64,000 bases of DNA from Candidatus Avelusimicrobium cornigerorum (GTDB taxonomy: Bacteria > Elusimicrobiota > Elusimicrobia > Elusimicrobiales > Elusimicrobiaceae), in NCBI GenBank assembly GCA_002309715.1, contig DBXW01000005.1, forward strand, positions 186,001 to 250,000, read 5' to 3'. This document shows, in pieces, positions 50,613 through 59,261 of this stretch. The notes under the pieces are model-generated. The model was not told the origin of the DNA. It did not search any database and saw only the letters and a program-made list of their open reading frames with translations. The position numbers were made by a program, and so were the translations under genes. Position 1 is the first letter of the stretch. Every line of letters starts with the position of its first letter.

Positions 50613-51188
50613 TTAAAAATCGTCAAATAAACCGGGTTGGTTGACAGATTGTTTTTTGGCGGAAGATTTTCGCACGACGGGTTTTACTTCTACATTGTTC
50701 ACCATGTTTTTTGCCGGGAGAGGGCACGAGATTTCATCCTCTCCGGGCAAGTTAATAATCGGGTTAAAACCCAGTGATTCTTTAGCATCCATGGCTTTGT
50801 TGGCCAACGCATCGGGGGCCTTATTAAACTCACGCAAAACGTGTTTGAGATGGATAGTGAAACCGGCGGCTAACCGGCGAATAACTTGCATACGGGCGGC
50901 AAGATCCGGGTTTTTAATTTTATATTCACCTAAAAATTGTTTCACAAGGAGCAGTGAGTCTGACTCTATAAACAGTTCTGTTGCCCCTAATTCTCTTGCT
51001 TTGATAAGCGCTAATTTTAAGGCGGTGTACTCGGCTTGATTGTTGGTGCAGTGCTCCATAAAATGGCCTTCCTGTGCCAAAATTTGACCTTCCCTGTCAC
51101 AAATCACATAAGCAGCCGCCCCCGGCCCCGGATTGCCGCGGGAACCGCCGTCTATATTGATTTTTACTTGTGAATTACCGCCTTTCAT
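50613..51188 (-). CDS. RNase HI-family protein with clamp-binding-like C terminus
   Basis: Ribonuclease HI fold (about residues 8-130) that cuts RNA in RNA-DNA hybrids. Acidic residues of the DEDD site are visible: DGGSRGNPGPG, NNQAEYTAL, ESDSLLLVKQ and the Asp of KAPDALANKA. The protein is 191 residues because of a 55-residue extension ending QPGLFDDF. That ending fits the bacterial beta sliding clamp motif QxxLF. It resembles the YpdQ/RnhA-like short type without the basic protrusion. Confidence 0.87.
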   Translation of the reverse strand: MKGGNSQVKINIDGGSRGNPGPGAAAYVICDREGQILAQEGHFMEHCTNNQAEYTALKLALIKARELGATELFIESDSLLLVKQFLGEYKIKNPDLAARMQVIRRLAAGFTIHLKHVLREFNKAPDALANKAMDAKESLGFNPIINLPGEDEISCPLPAKNMVNNVEVKPVVRKSSAKKQSVNQPGLFDDF

Positions 51189-51189
51189 A

Positions 51190-52008
51190 TTATTTTTTTA
51201 GGTGATAGAATTGAGCAATTTTTTCCCAGGCTTCTTCGGCGGTTTCCACAAAGGTGCAGGCTTCGGCCTCTTCTTGGGAAATAACACCGTACGAAGCCAA
51301 TGCCTCTAAATTAAATACCGAGTTCCAAAATTCTTTGCCTACCAAAATAATGGGCAAGTCTTGTTTTTTCCCGGTTTTAACTAATGTTAAAATTTCAAAC
51401 ATTTCGTCAAACGTTCCAAATCCGCCCGGAAAAACTACTACGGCTTTAGAACGCATCACTAAATGCAGTTTGCGAACGGCAAAATAGTGAAACAAGAAGG
51501 CCATGTTGGGGGAAAGGTAGGGATTGGGGTGTTGCTCGTGCGGCAAGGTAATGTTAAACCCGATACTGCGCCCTTTTGATTCGTAAGCACCGCGGTTAGC
51601 CGCTTCCATAAGCCCCGGGCCGCCGCCGGTAACAATCGCAAAACGCTTGCCGGCTTTTTTGATAACAAGGCGGCTGAATTTGCGGGCTTCTTCGTAGTAT
51701 TTAGACAACCGTAATAAACCTTGCGCTTCTTTGACACGGTTTTGTAAATTTTTACTCTTCGGGTTTTTGGCTAATGCGGCTTTGGCTTGGGCCAATCTTT
51801 TTTTAGACTCTTTTTCTTCGCGCACACGCGCACTACCGAAGCAAACAATCGTTTCTTCAATTTTAAAATACTTCATGTATAATTCCGGCTTTAAAACTTC
51901 CAATTCCATTCGTACCGGGCGCAAAATATCGTGCTTTAAGAGTTGAACATCTTCGTACGCTTTAATGTAGGAAGAATTTTGAGGCGGTACATTCGGATTT
52001 TTTTTCAT
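51190..52008 (-). CDS. LOG family protein (nucleotide 5'-monophosphate phosphoribohydrolase type)
   Basis: A 272-residue Rossmann-fold protein with both LOG signatures: GGGPGLMEAANRGA (about residue 127) and PGGFGTFDEMFEILTL (about 190), the latter carrying the catalytic Arg/Glu region. The family releases free bases from nucleoside monophosphates and was formerly called lysine decarboxylase. A Lys/Ala-rich helical N-terminal extension (about 60-105) makes it longer than the classic 190-residue form. It lies 2 bp from dxs and 1 bp from the RNase HI gene. Confidence 0.87.
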   Translation of the reverse strand: MKKNPNVPPQNSSYIKAYEDVQLLKHDILRPVRMELEVLKPELYMKYFKIEETIVCFGSARVREEKESKKRLAQAKAALAKNPKSKNLQNRVKEAQGLLRLSKYYEEARKFSRLVIKKAGKRFAIVTGGGPGLMEAANRGAYESKGRSIGFNITLPHEQHPNPYLSPNMAFLFHYFAVRKLHLVMRSKAVVVFPGGFGTFDEMFEILTLVKTGKKQDLPIILVGKEFWNSVFNLEALASYGVISQEEAEACTFVETAEEAWEKIAQFYHLKK

Positions 52009-52010
52009 AA

Positions 52011-53870
52011 TTATTTCTCCTTAAGCCAATTTAAAATTTTATCTGCCATGTGCGCAGCATCTAAATTATACTGTTCGTACAACAACGCAGATTTTCCGTG
52101 TTCTATAAATTGATCCGGATATCCTAATCGCAGTAATTTAAAATCGGCTTGTTTGTCGGATAGATATTCGGCCACAGCCGAGCCAAACCCGCCGGCCAAG
52201 ACGTTATCTTCCACGGTTACGATACGGTCGCTATGTTTGAGCGCATCGTCAATTAGGGCGCTATCTAACGGTTTAACAAAACGCATATTGATAACCCCGG
52301 CTTTGATGCCTTGTCCGCTCAGCAAACGGGCGGCTTCCACTGCGGGATGTACGCGGTTGCCGATGGCCAAAATAGTTACGTCTTTACCGCGTTGGAGCCA
52401 TTTGCCTTTGCCGACGGGGATAGCCTTAATTTTATCATCCATGGGCACATTAAAACCCGCTCCGCGCGGATAGCGCAAAAAGAAAGGTGCCTTGGCGTCA
52501 AAAGCGGTTTTAAGTAAGTGCTGCAATTCGTTCTCATCGGCCGGAGCGGCCACAATGGCGTGCGGAATTTCACGCAAGAAACTTAAATCAAATACACCGT
52601 GGTGCGTAGGGCCGTCTTCACCCACAATGCCGGCGCGGTCCAATGCAAACACGACCGGTAAATTTTGCAAGGCGATATCATGCAAAATTTGGTCATAGCA
52701 GCGTTGCGCAAACGTGGAATAAAGTGCCACCACCGGTTTTAAGCCGCTGGCGGCCAGCCCGGCGGCAAACGTGGCGGCGTGTTCTTCTGCAATACCTACG
52801 TCAAAATAGCGGGAAGGGTATTTGTCCCGGAAGGCATCTAATCCGGTTCCTTCGGGCATGGCCGCGGTAATAGCATTGATTTTATCGTCTTTAGCCGCAA
52901 GTTTTAGCAACGCTTTGGAGAAGGCTTGTGTAAAGGAAATGCTATCCGACTTTCCGAGCGAATCGCCGGTTTCTACGTCAAAAAGGCCGATTCCGTGAAA
53001 TTTAGTAGGGGAATCTTCGGCCGGTTTATATCCTTTGCCTTTTTTGGTGACTACATGCAAAATGACGGGCCCTTTGATGTTTTTAACATTTTCCAGCACA
53101 TCAATCATGGCCTGGATGTCGTTACCGTTTACCGGCCCGAAATAGCGAAAACCCATTTCTTCAAAGAGAGTTCCGGGAAATAAAATCGCCCGGGCGCGTT
53201 TGGCTAACCGTGCGGCATTGTTGCCGACTTCGTCAAATCGTTTTAAAAAATTAGTGGCTTTTTCTTCGGCCAGTTGTACGTATTTGGTGGTAAGTAGTTT
53301 GGTAAGTGCTTTACCTAAAGCACCCACCCGTTGTGAAATAAACATTTGATTATCATTTAAGATAACCAGTAAATCGGTGCGCAAAAGCCCTGCATTTTGC
53401 ATGGCTTCGTAAGCCATACCGCCGGTCATGCAACCATCTCCCACAACGGCAATAACTTTGGAGTTTTCCTTTTTTTGATCACGTGCAATGGCCATCCCCA
53501 GTGCCGCGGACAATGCGGTGGAAGCGTGGCCTACCCCAAACGTGTCGTGTTCGCTTTCGTGGCGTTTAGGAAAACCGCTAATGCCGCCTTTCGTGCGAAT
53601 AGAGGCAAATTCTTTTTGCCGGCCTGTCAAAAGTTTGTGGGCATAGGCTTGATGCCCGGTATCAAAAACAATTTTATCTTCCGGCGTGTTAAAAACATAA
53701 TGCAAAGCGGTAATAATTTCCACCGCGCCTAAACTGGAGCCTAAGTGTCCGCCGTTTTTACTGGCGGTTTGGATGATTTCTTGCCGGAGTTCTTCACACA
53801 AAGTAGGCAATAATTCTGGTTTAATCAAACGCAAATCGCGCGGGGCATTGATGCTGGGTAGTACTTTCAT
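52011..53870 (-). CDS. dxs: 1-deoxy-D-xylulose-5-phosphate synthase
   Basis: TPP enzyme condensing pyruvate and glyceraldehyde-3-phosphate, first step of the MEP isoprenoid pathway. Seen: GGHLGSSLGAVE, TGHQAYAHK, VGDGCMTGGMAYEAMQNAG with the later NDNQMFIS, and the Pyr domain DRAGIVGEDGPTHHGVFD. The length of 619 residues is typical. It is preceded by the prenyl synthase gene, its pathway partner, 9 bp upstream. Confidence 0.96.
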   Translation of the reverse strand: MKVLPSINAPRDLRLIKPELLPTLCEELRQEIIQTASKNGGHLGSSLGAVEIITALHYVFNTPEDKIVFDTGHQAYAHKLLTGRQKEFASIRTKGGISGFPKRHESEHDTFGVGHASTALSAALGMAIARDQKKENSKVIAVVGDGCMTGGMAYEAMQNAGLLRTDLLVILNDNQMFISQRVGALGKALTKLLTTKYVQLAEEKATNFLKRFDEVGNNAARLAKRARAILFPGTLFEEMGFRYFGPVNGNDIQAMIDVLENVKNIKGPVILHVVTKKGKGYKPAEDSPTKFHGIGLFDVETGDSLGKSDSISFTQAFSKALLKLAAKDDKINAITAAMPEGTGLDAFRDKYPSRYFDVGIAEEHAATFAAGLAASGLKPVVALYSTFAQRCYDQILHDIALQNLPVVFALDRAGIVGEDGPTHHGVFDLSFLREIPHAIVAAPADENELQHLLKTAFDAKAPFFLRYPRGAGFNVPMDDKIKAIPVGKGKWLQRGKDVTILAIGNRVHPAVEAARLLSGQGIKAGVINMRFVKPLDSALIDDALKHSDRIVTVEDNVLAGGFGSAVAEYLSDKQADFKLLRLGYPDQFIEHGKSALLYEQYNLDAAHMADKILNWLKEK

Positions 53871-53879
53871 GATAAACTC

Positions 53880-54890
53880 CTAGTACGTTCGGGTTTTAAA
53901 AAATTCTGCCATGGCTTGTAAGGGCCATAACTGTTTTTTTCGTACATTTTTTAAATGGGCTAATGCTTTTTGTGCTTTGGCAATAAGCAGTTGGGCGTGC
54001 TTGCGGCTGCCTTCCAAACCATAGAGACTTACGAAGGTAAGTTTGCCGTTTTCGGCGTCACTATTGGATTTTCCCAGTTGCTTGGCTGAAGCGGTAACGT
54101 CTAAAATATCATCCACAATTTGAAACACAAGTCCGATGCAATTAGCATATTGTTGGATGTTTTTTAGATCACTGCCTTTTACACCGGCCAACAGAGCACC
54201 TGTTTCCACGCTACCGCGGATAAGTGCCCCGGTTTTATTGGCGTGGATATAATTTAAAATAGTTTCCGGAGTAGTTTCTTTAACCTGAGCCGGGAGCATA
54301 AAATAATGGAGTGTTTTTTTGGCTAACGATTTGGATGTTTGGCGTAATTTATCTGCGCGAAAACTGTGGGCATCTTGCGTGCCCATACCTTCAGCATATA
54401 CGTCAGCCGTTTGACCGCCGACCATGCCTGATGCGCCGGCACAACGGGCAAAATTAAGCAGAGCATTGAGCGTGTTTTCCGCCCCGATTGATTTTACTTT
54501 TCCGTTTTGGGCAAACACTTCAAATACGTATGTAAGCAGAGCATCTCCGGCGAGTAAAGACAAATCTTCGCCAAACACTTTGTGGTTGGTGGGTTTGCCG
54601 CGGCGCAAATCGTCGTTATCCATACAAGGCAAATCATCATGAATAAGCGAGTACGTATGCAGCATTTCTACCGCGCATGCTGCCGGCATAACATCCGCGG
54701 CTTTTTTGCCAAAAGCCTCGGCGGTGGCCATCAGTAAAATCGGACGAACGCGTTTCCCGCCGGCTTGCAGCGAATAGTCCATCGCGTCGGTTAAAATTTT
54801 AGGTGAATTGGTAATTTTGCCGATATATTTGGAAAGATTTTTCTCTACGAGTTTGGCACGCTGTTTTAAGTAACTGTCAAATTGGTTCAT
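53880..54890 (-). CDS. ispA: Polyprenyl diphosphate synthase (farnesyl/geranylgeranyl type)
   Basis: Condenses isopentenyl diphosphate onto allylic diphosphates. The first Asp-rich motif is DDLPCMDND (about residue 92) and the second DDILD (about 255); GGKRVRP and GGQTADVY are typical. The length is 336 residues, about 35 more than E. coli IspA, through a C-terminal extension. Spacing within the first motif (DDxxxxD) fits short-chain bacterial FPP/GGPP synthases. GGGGGAG precedes the ATG. It forms an operon with dxs, the LOG gene and the RNase HI gene. Confidence 0.9.
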   Translation of the reverse strand: MNQFDSYLKQRAKLVEKNLSKYIGKITNSPKILTDAMDYSLQAGGKRVRPILLMATAEAFGKKAADVMPAACAVEMLHTYSLIHDDLPCMDNDDLRRGKPTNHKVFGEDLSLLAGDALLTYVFEVFAQNGKVKSIGAENTLNALLNFARCAGASGMVGGQTADVYAEGMGTQDAHSFRADKLRQTSKSLAKKTLHYFMLPAQVKETTPETILNYIHANKTGALIRGSVETGALLAGVKGSDLKNIQQYANCIGLVFQIVDDILDVTASAKQLGKSNSDAENGKLTFVSLYGLEGSRKHAQLLIAKAQKALAHLKNVRKKQLWPLQAMAEFFKTRTY

Positions 54891-55001
54891 AACTCCCCCA
54901 AAGAAAATATATTTTTATTATACATTATAATGAGAGATAACTGACGAAGAAAATAGTTTGATTAGGTATAGGAATTAAAGCCGGACAGAAAATGTTTTTG
55001 C

Positions 55002-55007
55002 TATACT
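55002..55007 (+). promoter_or_regulatory. Extended -10 element of hydF
   Basis: TGC-TATACT (hexamer 55002-55007) lies exactly 6 nt before ATG 55014; no ribosome binding site is present. Confidence 0.5.
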
Positions 55008-55013
55008 AGTTAT

Positions 55014-56183
55014 ATGGTACAAGTTAACAAACCGCACATTGGCGTTTTTGGAAGAACCAACGTAGGGAAAAGTTCGCTTATCAATGCGTTGACGGGGCAG
55101 AGTACGGCTATGGTCTCTTCGCATCCCGGCACGACAACAGACCCGGTCAAAAAGACAATGGAGATTTTGGGTGTGGGGCCGGTAGTATTTATTGATACGG
55201 CCGGCATCAATGATTCGTCGGATTTGGGGATGTTGCGTATTCAACGTACGCACGAAGCGTTGGATCACGTTGATTTAGCCATTTTGGTATTTGCCGATCA
55301 ATTTGATGCGTATGACCAAAGTTTGATGGAATCTTGCGTAGCGCGTAAGATCCCGTTTTTCTTTGTGCATAATAAAGAAGACATTAGCCCGCTTGATGTG
55401 GATATTCGCGGGGCGGATATGGTTAAATTTTCTTGTAAAAAGCCTAATATCCCGCTACTTTTGGATAAAATAAAGGCTTTCTTGCCCAAGAGTTCTTATT
55501 CGCAAGATGTCTTGCTTGATGATTATGTCCGTGCGGGCGACGAAGTGGTGTTGGTCATACCGATAGATGCTTCGGCTCCGCAAGGGCGTCTTATCTTGCC
55601 GCAGGTACAAACGATTCGTAATTTGTTGGATATCGGGGCGAGTGCCGTATGCGTGCGCGATACGGAACTGCGGGAGTATTTACAAAATCACACGCCTAAA
55701 TTGGTGATTACCGATTCGCAAGTTTTTGAGTACGTTAATTCAGTCGTGCCGGAAACCATCCCGCTGACTAGTTTTAGCATTTTGTTTTCGCGGTTAAAAG
55801 GGGACTTTGAGGCCTATTTAAAAGGCACGCGTATGATTAGCCGTCTGCAAGACGGCGACCGCGTGTTGATTATGGAATCGTGTTCGCACAGTGTCAATAA
55901 ATGTGATGACATTGGTCGCACCAAACTGCCGAACTGGTTGCGTAAATTTACCGGTAAAAAATTACAATTTCACGTTGTGGCAAGTTTAGATGCCTTGCCG
56001 GCAGACGTGCAAAACTATAAGTTGGCCATCCAATGCGGGGGATGTATGGTAACGCGTACGCAAATTTTACGACGATTAGAACTATTAAAAGAAAAGGGCG
56101 TGGCGGTTTCTAACTATGGCTTGGCCATTGCCTATTGTAACGGTATCTTTGAGCGTGCTACGCAATTATTTAGAAAAAAATAG
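55014..56183 (+). CDS. hydF: [FeFe] hydrogenase maturation GTPase HydF
   Basis: Scaffold GTPase on which HydE and HydG build the two-iron subcluster of the H-cluster. N-terminal GTPase domain: GRTNVGKSS (residues 13-21), PGTTTDP and DTAG. The C-terminal cluster-binding pattern CxH-x48-CxxC is complete: C290-S-H292 and C341-G-G-C344. The length of 389 residues is normal. No hydE, hydG or hydrogenase gene is in the window. It implies hydrogen metabolism in an anaerobe. Confidence 0.94.
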   Translation: MVQVNKPHIGVFGRTNVGKSSLINALTGQSTAMVSSHPGTTTDPVKKTMEILGVGPVVFIDTAGINDSSDLGMLRIQRTHEALDHVDLAILVFADQFDAYDQSLMESCVARKIPFFFVHNKEDISPLDVDIRGADMVKFSCKKPNIPLLLDKIKAFLPKSSYSQDVLLDDYVRAGDEVVLVIPIDASAPQGRLILPQVQTIRNLLDIGASAVCVRDTELREYLQNHTPKLVITDSQVFEYVNSVVPETIPLTSFSILFSRLKGDFEAYLKGTRMISRLQDGDRVLIMESCSHSVNKCDDIGRTKLPNWLRKFTGKKLQFHVVASLDALPADVQNYKLAIQCGGCMVTRTQILRRLELLKEKGVAVSNYGLAIAYCNGIFERATQLFRKK

Positions 56184-56234
56184 CGCCGGGTTTGGAGACT
56201 CGTTGAGAATTGATATAATAATTTAAGAGGGGCT

Positions 56235-57944
56235 ATGTCGTTATTCTCAAAACTATTCAAAATGTTTTTAGCGGTAGTGTTGGTGCCGATGGTGCCAATG
56301 GTGTTGCTATTGGCTTTCTATCAAGTACATTTGAAGAATAATATCTTGGAAACACACGCCAATTTGGCGCAGATGGTTTCTGCCTCTCTTAACCAACATA
56401 TTGAAGATTTGGGTTGGCGTTTGGCATTTACGCAAAATATAGAAACTTACCTGGCCCAAAAGAAAGATCCGTTGCCCCTGTTGCAAGAAGCACTAACCGC
56501 TAACCCGGATTTTTTGATGTTGGCAATTTTGTCCCCTAAAGGAAAAGAACTGTACCGGGTGGGAGAAAAACAAGTTTTGCAACAAGTGCCTTCGCTGGAT
56601 TTATCCGATGATGCGTCTTTACCTATGTTGGCTCAAAATCGGCAACTTTCCGTTAGCAGTTTTGATGTATTGGCCGGACGGCCGATTAGTGAATTTATTT
56701 ATCCGTTGCCTAACGGAGATTTCCTGTACGGTATTATGAGTTTTTTTAGTTTTTTGGCTCGCTTGCAAGAGCAACGTATCGGTTCAACCGGATTTATTTA
56801 TTTAGTGGATCAAGATGGGCAGGTTTATACTAGCGAGTATCAGTACAAGCCTGATTTTGATGCCCAAACGCTTCATAATGCTTTTGCGGGGAGAAATTAT
56901 CTCATCAAAGACATTAAAACATCTAAAGAAACTTTTGTCGGCGCGTATGCGCCTACACCCATTTTGGGGGCATACGTGGCCGTATTGCAACTTAAAAGCG
57001 AAGCCTATCGCAGTATTTATTATACCAATGTTATTTTAGCCCTTTTCTTATTAACCATTGCCACCCTTTCCTACTTTGGCGCACTCACTTTTGCCGAACA
57101 ATTGGGGGAGCCTATTGGGGCACTTATGCATGCGGCACAAGAAGTCAGCGCCGGTAATTTGGAACAAAAAATTGACGAGGATATCGGTTGGGGGGAATTT
57201 AAGCGGTTAATTGCGGCATTTAATAAAATGACATCCGATTTGCAAGATTATCAAGAGTTGCAACTGCAAGCGCAAATCAGCCAAATGAAAGAACAAGTGT
57301 TCCGCGCGGTTGCACACGATTTGCGTGCGCCCTTGTTGGGTTTGCAAGGCTATTTGCACATTTTACAGAGTGGGAAAGTTTCCGAAGAAGAAAAAAAACA
57401 GTATTTGGAACTTATGAGCCAGGCCGCGCGCGATTTATCGGCCTTGTTGGAAGATGTGTTGGATGTATCGCGTGTAGAGGCGGGGATGTTGGCCCCCAAA
57501 AAAGAGGAAGTGGATGTAGCGCAATTAAGTCGGCAAATAGTGGAAACATTGTTGCCGGTTGCCCAGCAGAAAAATCTGTTATTAGAATCATCTGTTTCCG
57601 ATATAACCGTTCAGGCCGATCCGAAACTATTACGCCGGGTGATTACCAATTTGGTTTCCAATGCTATTAAATTTACGGAAAAGGGTTTTGTGCGCATTGA
57701 TGCAAATCAGAACGAAAAATGCTACCGTATTACCGTACAAGATAGCGGCATTGGGATGAGTGCGCAAGAAATTAAGGGATTGTTTCAAAAATATCATCAA
57801 GTGCACAGTGATAAACCCGGCTATGGGCTTGGTTTATTTATCAGCCGTCAAATTGCCCAGGCGCACGGCGGAACGTTAGACGTAGCAAGCCGGCCCGGTC
57901 AAGGAAGTATATTTACACTTACATTACCCAAGGAGGAAAAATGA
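56235..57944 (+). CDS. Membrane sensor histidine kinase (Cache-HAMP-HisKA-HATPase)
   Basis: A 569-residue kinase: membrane helix (8-30), extracytoplasmic Cache-like sensor (about 35-255), second helix (about 258-285), HAMP linker (about 290-340), HisKA with phospho-acceptor H361 in VAHDLRAPL, and ATPase domain with N box NLVSNAIKF, G1 DSGIGMS and G2 GYGLGLF. No response regulator is adjacent, so it is an orphan here. A TATAAT (56214-56219) and the GAGGGG ribosome binding site lie upstream. The ligand is unknown. Confidence 0.9.
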   Translation: MSLFSKLFKMFLAVVLVPMVPMVLLLAFYQVHLKNNILETHANLAQMVSASLNQHIEDLGWRLAFTQNIETYLAQKKDPLPLLQEALTANPDFLMLAILSPKGKELYRVGEKQVLQQVPSLDLSDDASLPMLAQNRQLSVSSFDVLAGRPISEFIYPLPNGDFLYGIMSFFSFLARLQEQRIGSTGFIYLVDQDGQVYTSEYQYKPDFDAQTLHNAFAGRNYLIKDIKTSKETFVGAYAPTPILGAYVAVLQLKSEAYRSIYYTNVILALFLLTIATLSYFGALTFAEQLGEPIGALMHAAQEVSAGNLEQKIDEDIGWGEFKRLIAAFNKMTSDLQDYQELQLQAQISQMKEQVFRAVAHDLRAPLLGLQGYLHILQSGKVSEEEKKQYLELMSQAARDLSALLEDVLDVSRVEAGMLAPKKEEVDVAQLSRQIVETLLPVAQQKNLLLESSVSDITVQADPKLLRRVITNLVSNAIKFTEKGFVRIDANQNEKCYRITVQDSGIGMSAQEIKGLFQKYHQVHSDKPGYGLGLFISRQIAQAHGGTLDVASRPGQGSIFTLTLPKEEK

Positions 57945-58651
57945 TTGTATTTTGGCGTTTGTTTTTAGCGTATTTCTTAACGGATGCGGTGTTTTTTCAC
58001 CGCACCATTAACCAAGTGCGTAAAGAGGAGCCGGTAAAAGGCATTGTTTTACATGCACTTGTTTTCTTGTTTTGGAGTTTTACGCTTTGTCAGGGTTATT
58101 TAACCATGAAATGGCCGTTTTTGGAACTGATTGATTTGCCCGGGTGGGTATGTATTTTGCTTTTTGGCGCGTTTCATATTTCTACCGACGATTTGTTTCA
58201 ATTCGGCGGGCGTATGAAACACGGCTTTGTGCTGACCTTCTTCTTAAAAAATGCAATCAATATCCTGTTCATTTTCCTGTGTGTGCCGTTTCAGGTATTG
58301 TACGAAACGGGTAATTTCTTCGCCGAGCCATGGATCGTTTTTTGTGCGGGCCTGGTGTTGGCTACGCGGGTTTTGGGTTGGGGTATTTTATCGGTGGAAC
58401 AAGATCGCTACGGCGCCGCTTATGTTTCCTTTGACGAGCGTTTAATGCTGATGCTTGTGCGGGCGATTTTCTTTTTAATAATGTTACTCCCCGGTTGGCG
58501 TTGGACCGTGCTGCTTGTTGTGTGGCTCGGTACCTGTATGTACGCGCGTAAAATACGTTTGATGGACGTATCAAACTTTGTATTTTATGCGGGTGCTTTT
58601 GGGGCGGTAATCATTGGCTTTTTAGTGCGCTTGCGGTTTTATTTGGTGTAA
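57941..58651 (+). CDS. Polytopic membrane protein, possibly DUF3307-like
   Basis: A 236-residue protein with about seven hydrophobic segments. The start (LAYFLTDAVFFH) and GIVLHALVFLF recall DUF3307 proteins, which open with a D-F-x-Q motif and a membrane His, but conservation is weak. The gene overlaps the histidine kinase stop by 4 bp and is followed 2 bp later by an exonuclease gene, so it belongs to that operon. No function can be assigned. Confidence 0.6.
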   Translation: MIVFWRLFLAYFLTDAVFFHRTINQVRKEEPVKGIVLHALVFLFWSFTLCQGYLTMKWPFLELIDLPGWVCILLFGAFHISTDDLFQFGGRMKHGFVLTFFLKNAINILFIFLCVPFQVLYETGNFFAEPWIVFCAGLVLATRVLGWGILSVEQDRYGAAYVSFDERLMLMLVRAIFFLIMLLPGWRWTVLLVVWLGTCMYARKIRLMDVSNFVFYAGAFGAVIIGFLVRLRFYLV

Positions 58652-58652
58652 T

Positions 58653-59261
58653 ATGGAACTAACGGAACTTAAATTTGCTTGCTTGGATACGGAAACGACC
58701 GGCTTGTCACCGGCTGAAGGCGGAAAAATTTGCGAGGTGGCCGTATCCGTTTCCCAAAATGGGCATGTATTGCAAGAATTTTCCACGTTAATTAACCCAC
58801 AAATTCCCATTTCTCCCGCGGTTATTGCTATCCACGGTATTACCAACCAAATGGTAGCATCTGCCCCGGTATTTGCCGATATTGTGCCGCAGTTAACCGG
58901 GATATTGGACGGGTGTATTATAGTGGCCCACAATGCGGATTTTGATTTGTCTTTTCTGCGGGCAGAATTTGAATCTTGCGGGATGCGCTTTCCGGATTGC
59001 CCGGTAATAGATACACTTAAACTGGCCCGCAAGAGCGGTAAATTTGCGTGTAACCGGTTGGGTTCCATTGCGCAAGAACTCGGCATAAACAGTGCCGGTT
59101 GGCACCGCGCGATGGCAGATACCAAGATGGCTGAACAAATTTTATATTATTTTTTGACAACTTTATCCAAATGCGGCGTGCATACGTTGGAACAATTAAA
59201 CCAGTTCCAACAAAAACGTTGGCCGGATTTAATAGGTTGTCTTAAGGAGAGTAACGTATGA
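58653..59261 (+). CDS. DEDDh 3'-5' exonuclease (DNA polymerase III epsilon-like)
   Basis: A 202-residue exonuclease. Exo I is CLDTETTGL (D, E), Exo II HNADFDLSFL, and Exo III HRAMADT (His and Asp of the DEDDh type). It resembles the stand-alone DnaQ/PolC exonuclease family rather than E. coli epsilon, as it lacks an obvious clamp motif. The stop overlaps the gpmI start (ATGA). Confidence 0.88.
   Translation: MELTELKFACLDTETTGLSPAEGGKICEVAVSVSQNGHVLQEFSTLINPQIPISPAVIAIHGITNQMVASAPVFADIVPQLTGILDGCIIVAHNADFDLSFLRAEFESCGMRFPDCPVIDTLKLARKSGKFACNRLGSIAQELGINSAGWHRAMADTKMAEQILYYFLTTLSKCGVHTLEQLNQFQQKRWPDLIGCLKESNV

Noticed and set aside
50303..50630. Three overlapping plus-strand reading frames
   Set aside because: They lie within the RNase P RNA gene, whose conserved blocks and P1 pairing are clear on the minus strand; their openness reflects RNA composition.
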